From an uncultured Clostridia bacterium (GTDB lineage: Bacteria; Bacillota; Clostridia; Oscillospirales; Ruminococcaceae): a stretch of DNA of 64,000 nucleotides. The first letter of the stretch is position 1. Every line of letters starts with the position of its first letter. The stretch covers positions 1-64,000 of the forward strand of contig CANRNN010000008.1 in NCBI GenBank assembly GCA_947632025.1, read 5' to 3'. Below the pieces are notes generated by a model. That model saw only the letters and a list, made by a program, of their open reading frames with translations. It ran no database searches and was not told where the DNA came from. The position numbers and the translations under genes were made by a program. Positions 60,188 to 64,000 of this stretch are shown here, piece by piece.

Positions 60188-61021
60188 ATGGCTATCAAAG
60201 CATACAAGCCCGTAAACAACAGCCGCCGCGGAATGACCGTTACGGATTACAGCGGGCTTTCAAAAGTAGCTCCCGAAAAAAGTCTTCTGGAGCCTGTTAA
60301 AAAGACCGCCGGCAGAAACAGCTACGGCAGAATTACCGTAAGACACATCGGCGGCGGAAACAGAAAGAAATACCGTATTATCGACTTCAAGAGAGATAAG
60401 AGAGGCATGAACGCGATAGTTGCAACGCTTGAGTACGACCCCAACCGCTCCGCGTTTATCGCGCTCGTAAAGTATGAGGACGGCGAGAAGAGATATATTA
60501 TCGCTCCCGACGGACTTAAGGTGGGAGATACCGTAAGAGCAGGCTCCGACGCTGATATCAAGCCCGGAAACGCTCTGCCGCTCAACGATATTCCCGTAGG
60601 TACCGTTATCCACAATGTTGAGCTTCACCCCGGCAAGGGCGCACAGCTGGTGCGTTCGGCAGGAAATATGGCTCAGCTGATGGCAAAGGAGAACGGTCTG
60701 GCACTGCTCCGTCTGCCTTCGGGAGAACTCAGAAACGTTTCCGCAGAGTGCTATGCATCTATCGGAACAGTTTCCAACCTCGACCACGAGAACGTAAACC
60801 TCGGTAAGGCAGGTAAGACACGTCACCTCGGTATAAGACCTACAGTCCGCGGTTCTGTTATGAACCCGAACGACCACCCGCACGGCGGTGGTGAGGGTAA
60901 GTCCCCTGTCGGACGCCCCGGACCTGTTACTCCGTGGGGCAAGCCCGCTCTCGGCTATAAGACGCGTTCCGCAAAGAAAGCGTCCAACAAGTTTATCGTT
61001 AAGAGAAGAAACGGTAAATAA
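60188..61021 (+). CDS. rplB: 50S ribosomal protein L2
   Basis: The 277-residue protein is a complete L2, needed for subunit joining and peptidyl transfer. It has [39 protein letters not shown], the conserved [20 protein letters not shown] near 225 and a basic C-terminus. AAGGAG lies before the ATG. Confidence 0.98.
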   Translation: MAIKAYKPVNNSRRGMTVTDYSGLSKVAPEKSLLEPVKKTAGRNSYGRITVRHIGGGNRKKYRIIDFKRDKRGMNAIVATLEYDPNRSAFIALVKYEDGEKRYIIAPDGLKVGDTVRAGSDADIKPGNALPLNDIPVGTVIHNVELHPGKGAQLVRSAGNMAQLMAKENGLALLRLPSGELRNVSAECYASIGTVSNLDHENVNLGKAGKTRHLGIRPTVRGSVMNPNDHPHGGGEGKSPVGRPGPVTPWGKPALGYKTRSAKKASNKFIVKRRNGK

Positions 61022-61257
61022 TTCCAAATATAACATTAACCCGAAAGTTGCTGTTAATAAGAACAGCGTTGCCGCCGCGTTTTTCAAAGCGCTGCCTTTG
61101 ACGGTATAAACTTTAAGGGAGTGCCGCTTTTGCGGTCAGCGTCCTAAAAAAGCGGGAGAAGCTTTGACGATTTGAAAGGCTGATCCCGAAAACGCGGGCA
61201 GGCGTAAAAATTTTCACTGCTCATTAACTTGCAGCTTAACTGAAAGGAAAAATTACA

Positions 61258-61539
61258 ATGGGAAGAAGCATTAAAAAAGGACCTTATGTGCAGGAAGCTC
61301 TTTATAAGAGAGTTCTCGCGCTGAACGAGGGCGGAAAGAAAACGGTTCTGAAAACATGGAGCCGCTCTTCCACGATATTCCCCGAATTCGTAGGTCATAC
61401 TTTTGCCGTTCACGACGGCAGGAAGCACGTTCCGGTATACGTTACCGAGGATATGGTAGGACACAAACTCGGTGAGTTCGCTCCGACAAGGACCTTCAAG
61501 GGTCATTCGGGAAGCAAGACTACCGCAAAGACCAAGTAA
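61258..61539 (+). CDS. rpsS: 30S ribosomal protein S19
   Basis: The 93-residue protein matches S19: [34 protein letters not shown] and [23 protein letters not shown] precedes the ATG. It is separated from rplB by an unusually long 236-base spacer. Confidence 0.97.
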   Translation: MGRSIKKGPYVQEALYKRVLALNEGGKKTVLKTWSRSSTIFPEFVGHTFAVHDGRKHVPVYVTEDMVGHKLGEFAPTRTFKGHSGSKTTAKTK

Positions 61540-61551
61540 GGAGGAGATAAT

Positions 61552-61887
61552 ATGGAAGCAAGAGCAGAACTCAGGCAAGTTCGTATTTCTCCGAGAAAAG
61601 TCGGTATCGTGCTTGACCTTATAAGAAACAAGGACGTTGAGACAGCAATGGCAATCCTCAACAATACCCCCAAGTCCGCAAGTGAGCCGTTGGCAAAGCT
61701 TCTGAAATCCGCAGTTGCGAACGCCGAGAACAATCACAATATGGATACCTCCAAGCTGATAGTTTCCAAGGCTTATGTAGGACCGGGCATCACGCTCAAG
61801 CGTATCAGACCGAAAGACCACGGACGCGCACACAGGATACTGAAAAGAACGTCCAATGTCACACTGGTTGTTAAAGAAGCTGAATAA
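61552..61887 (+). CDS. rplV: 50S ribosomal protein L22
   Basis: The 111-residue protein matches L22, which lines the exit tunnel. It has [20 protein letters not shown] and the beta-hairpin region [20 protein letters not shown] followed by [17 protein letters not shown] precedes the ATG. Confidence 0.97.
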   Translation: MEARAELRQVRISPRKVGIVLDLIRNKDVETAMAILNNTPKSASEPLAKLLKSAVANAENNHNMDTSKLIVSKAYVGPGITLKRIRPKDHGRAHRILKRTSNVTLVVKEAE

Positions 61888-61901
61888 GGAGGAGAATTAC
61901 A

Positions 61902-62744
61902 ATGGGACAGAAGGTTAATCCACATGGTCTCAGAGTGGGTGTAATCAAGGATTGGGATTCTCGCTGGTTCGCCGGAAAAGCAACCTTCGGTGATACACTG
62001 GTGGAAGATCATAAGATCCGCGATTACCTCATGTGCAAAAGACATTTCATAAACTCGAAGGGCGAGGCAACACCTCAGCTCCTTTCAAGAGCAGCAGGTA
62101 TCGCAAAGGTTGAGATCGAGCGCACAGGCGCAAATAAAATAAAGATCTACATTCACACCTCGAAGCCCGGTATGCTTATCGGACAGAAAGGCGCGGAGAT
62201 CGACAAGCTCCGTGCGGAGCTGGTAAAGCTGGCAGGCGGTAAGGATATATCTCTCGAAATAGTAGAGATAAGCAATCCCGATACCAACGCGCAGATAGTC
62301 GCGGACAATATCGCTATGCAGCTTGAGGACCGCGTTTCTTTCAGAAGAGCTATGAAGCAGGTCATCGGAAGAACAATGAAGAGCGGAGCAAAGGGAATAA
62401 AGACTATGGTAAGCGGTCGTCTGGGCGGCGCGGAAATAGCGCGCTCCGAGAGCTACCACGAGGGAACTATCCCGCTTCAGACGCTCCGTGCGGATATTGA
62501 TTACGCAACCGCAAGAGCAAATACCACCTACGGCGTTATCGGCGTAAAGGTGTGGATCTACAACGGCGAAGTCCTCAAGGGCGAAATACGTTCCAACAGG
62601 AACGAGCGTTCTGAAAGAAACGACAGACGCCGCAATGACAGAGCAGGCGGAAGAGGTCGCGACGACCGCCGTCCGCGCAGACCCAGAGAGGGCAGAGAGG
62701 CAAGAGAGCCCAGAGAAGCAAGAAAAGAAGGAGGTAACGACTGA
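61902..62744 (+). CDS. rpsC: 30S ribosomal protein S3 with charged C-terminal extension
   Basis: The 280-residue protein has the S3 core: [20 protein letters not shown], the KH domain with [15 protein letters not shown], and the C-terminal domain with [16 protein letters not shown]. After about residue 225 comes a disordered tail of about 50 residues made of Arg with Asp, Glu and Gly ([20 protein letters not shown]), longer than in most S3 proteins (about 210-235). The stop overlaps the rplP start (TGATG). Confidence 0.97.
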   Translation: MGQKVNPHGLRVGVIKDWDSRWFAGKATFGDTLVEDHKIRDYLMCKRHFINSKGEATPQLLSRAAGIAKVEIERTGANKIKIYIHTSKPGMLIGQKGAEIDKLRAELVKLAGGKDISLEIVEISNPDTNAQIVADNIAMQLEDRVSFRRAMKQVIGRTMKSGAKGIKTMVSGRLGGAEIARSESYHEGTIPLQTLRADIDYATARANTTYGVIGVKVWIYNGEVLKGEIRSNRNERSERNDRRRNDRAGGRGRDDRRPRRPREGREAREPREARKEGGND

Positions 62745-63166
62745 TGCTGCTTCCTAAGAGAGTAAAATACAGAAGAGTGCAGAGAGGTCGCCGTAAGGGC
62801 GTTGCAACAAGAGGCAACACCGTTTCCAACGGAGAGTACGGACTTCAGGCACTTGAAGCCGCGTGGATAAAGTCCAACCAGATAGAGGCGGCACGTCGCG
62901 CCATGACACGTTACATCAAGCGTGGCGGACAGGTGTGGATAAAGATATTCCCCGACAAGCCCGTAACGACAAAGCCGCTTGGCACTCGTATGGGTTCGGG
63001 AAAAGGTTCTCCCGAATATTGGGTAGCCGTAGTCAAGCCCGGACGCGTTCTGTTTGAGATCGCGGGAGTATCTGAGGACGCGGCAAGAGAGGCAATGCGT
63101 CTTGCGATGCACAAGCTGCCTATCAAGTGCAAATTTGTTAAAAAGGAAGACGGAGGTGAGCTTTAA
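62744..63166 (+). CDS. rplP: 50S ribosomal protein L16
   Basis: The 140-residue protein matches L16: [19 protein letters not shown], then [20 protein letters not shown] and [20 protein letters not shown]. It contacts A- and P-site tRNA. It starts in the rpsC stop and ends in the rpmC start, so it is tightly coupled. Confidence 0.98.
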   Translation: MLLPKRVKYRRVQRGRRKGVATRGNTVSNGEYGLQALEAAWIKSNQIEAARRAMTRYIKRGGQVWIKIFPDKPVTTKPLGTRMGSGKGSPEYWVAVVKPGRVLFEIAGVSEDAAREAMRLAMHKLPIKCKFVKKEDGGEL

Positions 63167-63366
63167 TGAAAGCTTCGGAAATCAAATATCTCTCGGAAAC
63201 CGAGCTTGAAACCAAGCTCGCCGAACTTAAAGCTGAACTTTTCAATCTTCGCTTTCAGCTTGCGGTAAATCAGCTGGACAATCCGACAAGGATAAAGGCT
63301 GTCAAGAAGGATATCGCTCGTATCAAGACTATCCAGCGTGAGCGCGAGCTTACCGCACAGAATTGA
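63166..63366 (+). CDS. rpmC: 50S ribosomal protein L29
   Basis: The 66-residue helical protein matches L29: [40 protein letters not shown] and [17 protein letters not shown]. It starts in the rplP stop, with GGAGG upstream. Confidence 0.96.
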   Translation: MKASEIKYLSETELETKLAELKAELFNLRFQLAVNQLDNPTRIKAVKKDIARIKTIQRERELTAQN

Positions 63367-63388
63367 GGAAGGAGGATAAGAACTAAAC

Positions 63389-63643
63389 ATGGAAAGAGCT
63401 TTAAGAAAGACCAGAGTGGGCAGAGTAGTCAGCAACAAGATGGATAAGACTATTGTCGTTGCCATCGAGGATAATGTTCGTCATCCTCTTTATAAGAAGA
63501 TAGTAAAGCGCACCATCAAGCTCAAGGCACACGACGAGCAGAACACCTGCAATATCGGCGACAGAGTTGAAATTATGGAAACGCGTCCGCTTTCCAAGGA
63601 CAAGAGATGGCGTTTGGTGAACGTTATCGAGCGCGCTAAGTAA
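63389..63643 (+). CDS. rpsQ: 30S ribosomal protein S17
   Basis: The 84-residue protein matches S17: [40 protein letters not shown] and [25 protein letters not shown] lies 11 bases before the ATG. Confidence 0.97.
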   Translation: MERALRKTRVGRVVSNKMDKTIVVAIEDNVRHPLYKKIVKRTIKLKAHDEQNTCNIGDRVEIMETRPLSKDKRWRLVNVIERAK

Positions 63644-63687
63644 TTGATAACAATTGATTTTGATTCTACGAAAGGAGAAGTAATGCC

Positions 63688-64000
63688 ATGATTCAGATGC
63701 AGACATTGCTTAAGGTCGCCGACAACACAGGCGCTAAAGAGCTTATGTGTATAAGAGTGCTGGGCGGCACGAGAAGAAGATATGCAAATATCGGCGACGT
63801 TATAGTGGCTTCTGTAAGAAAAGCTACACCCGGCGGCGTTGTTAAAAAAGGCGACGTTGTAAAGTGCGTTGTGGTACGTTCCGCTAAGGGATTAAGACGC
63901 GACGACGGCACATATATCCGCTTTGACGAGAACGCGGCGGTAATTATCAAGGAGGACAAGAATCCGAGAGGCACTCGTATTTTTGGTCCGGTTGCGAGAG
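63688..64000 (+). CDS. rplN: 50S ribosomal protein L14, 3' end outside window
   Basis: The first 104 codons of L14 are present: [42 protein letters not shown] and [20 protein letters not shown]. About 18 codons are missing at the right edge. AAAGGAG lies before ATG 63688; an ATG at 63683 is out of frame. It continues the S10/spc order after rpsQ. Confidence 0.97.
   Translation, partial: MIQMQTLLKVADNTGAKELMCIRVLGGTRRRYANIGDVIVASVRKATPGGVVKKGDVVKCVVVRSAKGLRRDDGTYIRFDENAAVIIKEDKNPRGTRIFGPVAR

Overview
The window looks like chromosomal DNA of a spore-forming anaerobic Firmicute of class Clostridia, probably Oscillospirales/Ruminococcaceae-like. The basis is a germination protease (gpr), a one-subunit class II glycyl-tRNA synthetase, a fused SecDF, a DUF6472-type cysteine-rich mini-protein, a BspA-type leucine-rich surface protein, a pectinesterase-like wall protein, and NPDTG sorting signals on both surface proteins. 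Genus cannot be fixed from sequence alone. Vegetative promoters are very regular (TTGACA/TTGAAA, 17-bp spacer, TATAAT, often preceded by TGTGG or TGTGT).

Layout. (1) 1-88: 5' end of a flagellin-like gene leaving the window. (2) 337-8904, minus: seven tightly coupled genes encoding four B12-binding-type radical SAM enzymes, a GH3-type acyl-adenylating/amide-forming enzyme and two GNAT-like proteins. This reads as an undescribed biosynthetic locus. (3) 9060-13879, minus: pectinesterase-like surface protein, a flavin-binding oxidase-like protein, then rplM-rpsI. (4) 14308-18696, plus: accessory island with a DUF4303 gene, three tandem paralogues that share a near-identical 5' end and a repeated 19-bp junction, a further unknown gene with a coupled small ORF, a frameshifted Xre-type regulator, a zinc-ribbon membrane protein split by an in-frame stop, and a HigBA-type toxin-antitoxin pair between 23-bp direct repeats. 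(5) 18743-31444: an intracellular GH13 enzyme, glycogen phosphorylase, a glycosyltransferase plus HAD phosphatase, SecDF, and a large DUF2339-type membrane protein. (6) 31517-40332: gpr, rpsT, a NimA-like flavoprotein, a SUFU-domain protein, a lipoprotein, an HD hydrolase, a D,D-carboxypeptidase, and a MacA/MacB-like pair with no ATPase gene beside it. (7) 40414-48154: BspA-type surface protein, two small Xre regulators, the conserved rpmH-rnpA-yidD-yidC-jag operon, then coaX and an ECF transporter S component. (8) 48206-57394: dprA, a second intracellular GH13 enzyme, a large GGDEF-EAL signalling protein, and an ilvE-lipoprotein-glyS operon. (9) 57763-64000, plus: the S10-type ribosomal protein operon from rpsJ to the start of rplN, with a long structured leader.

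How the parts fit. Housekeeping blocks (ribosomal proteins, protein insertion, secretion, CoA and branched-chain amino acid metabolism, alpha-glucan turnover) are intact and canonically ordered. The novelty lies in two accessory zones: the radical SAM/GH3/GNAT operon, likely making an amide- or acyl-type metabolite, and the 14.3-18.7 kb island, whose tandem partly homogenised paralogues resemble an immunity-gene array and whose other members show decay (frameshift, nonsense codon, duplicated remnant). Several start codons are atypical; the clearest is yidC, whose conserved N-terminus has no AUG, GUG or UUG in frame.
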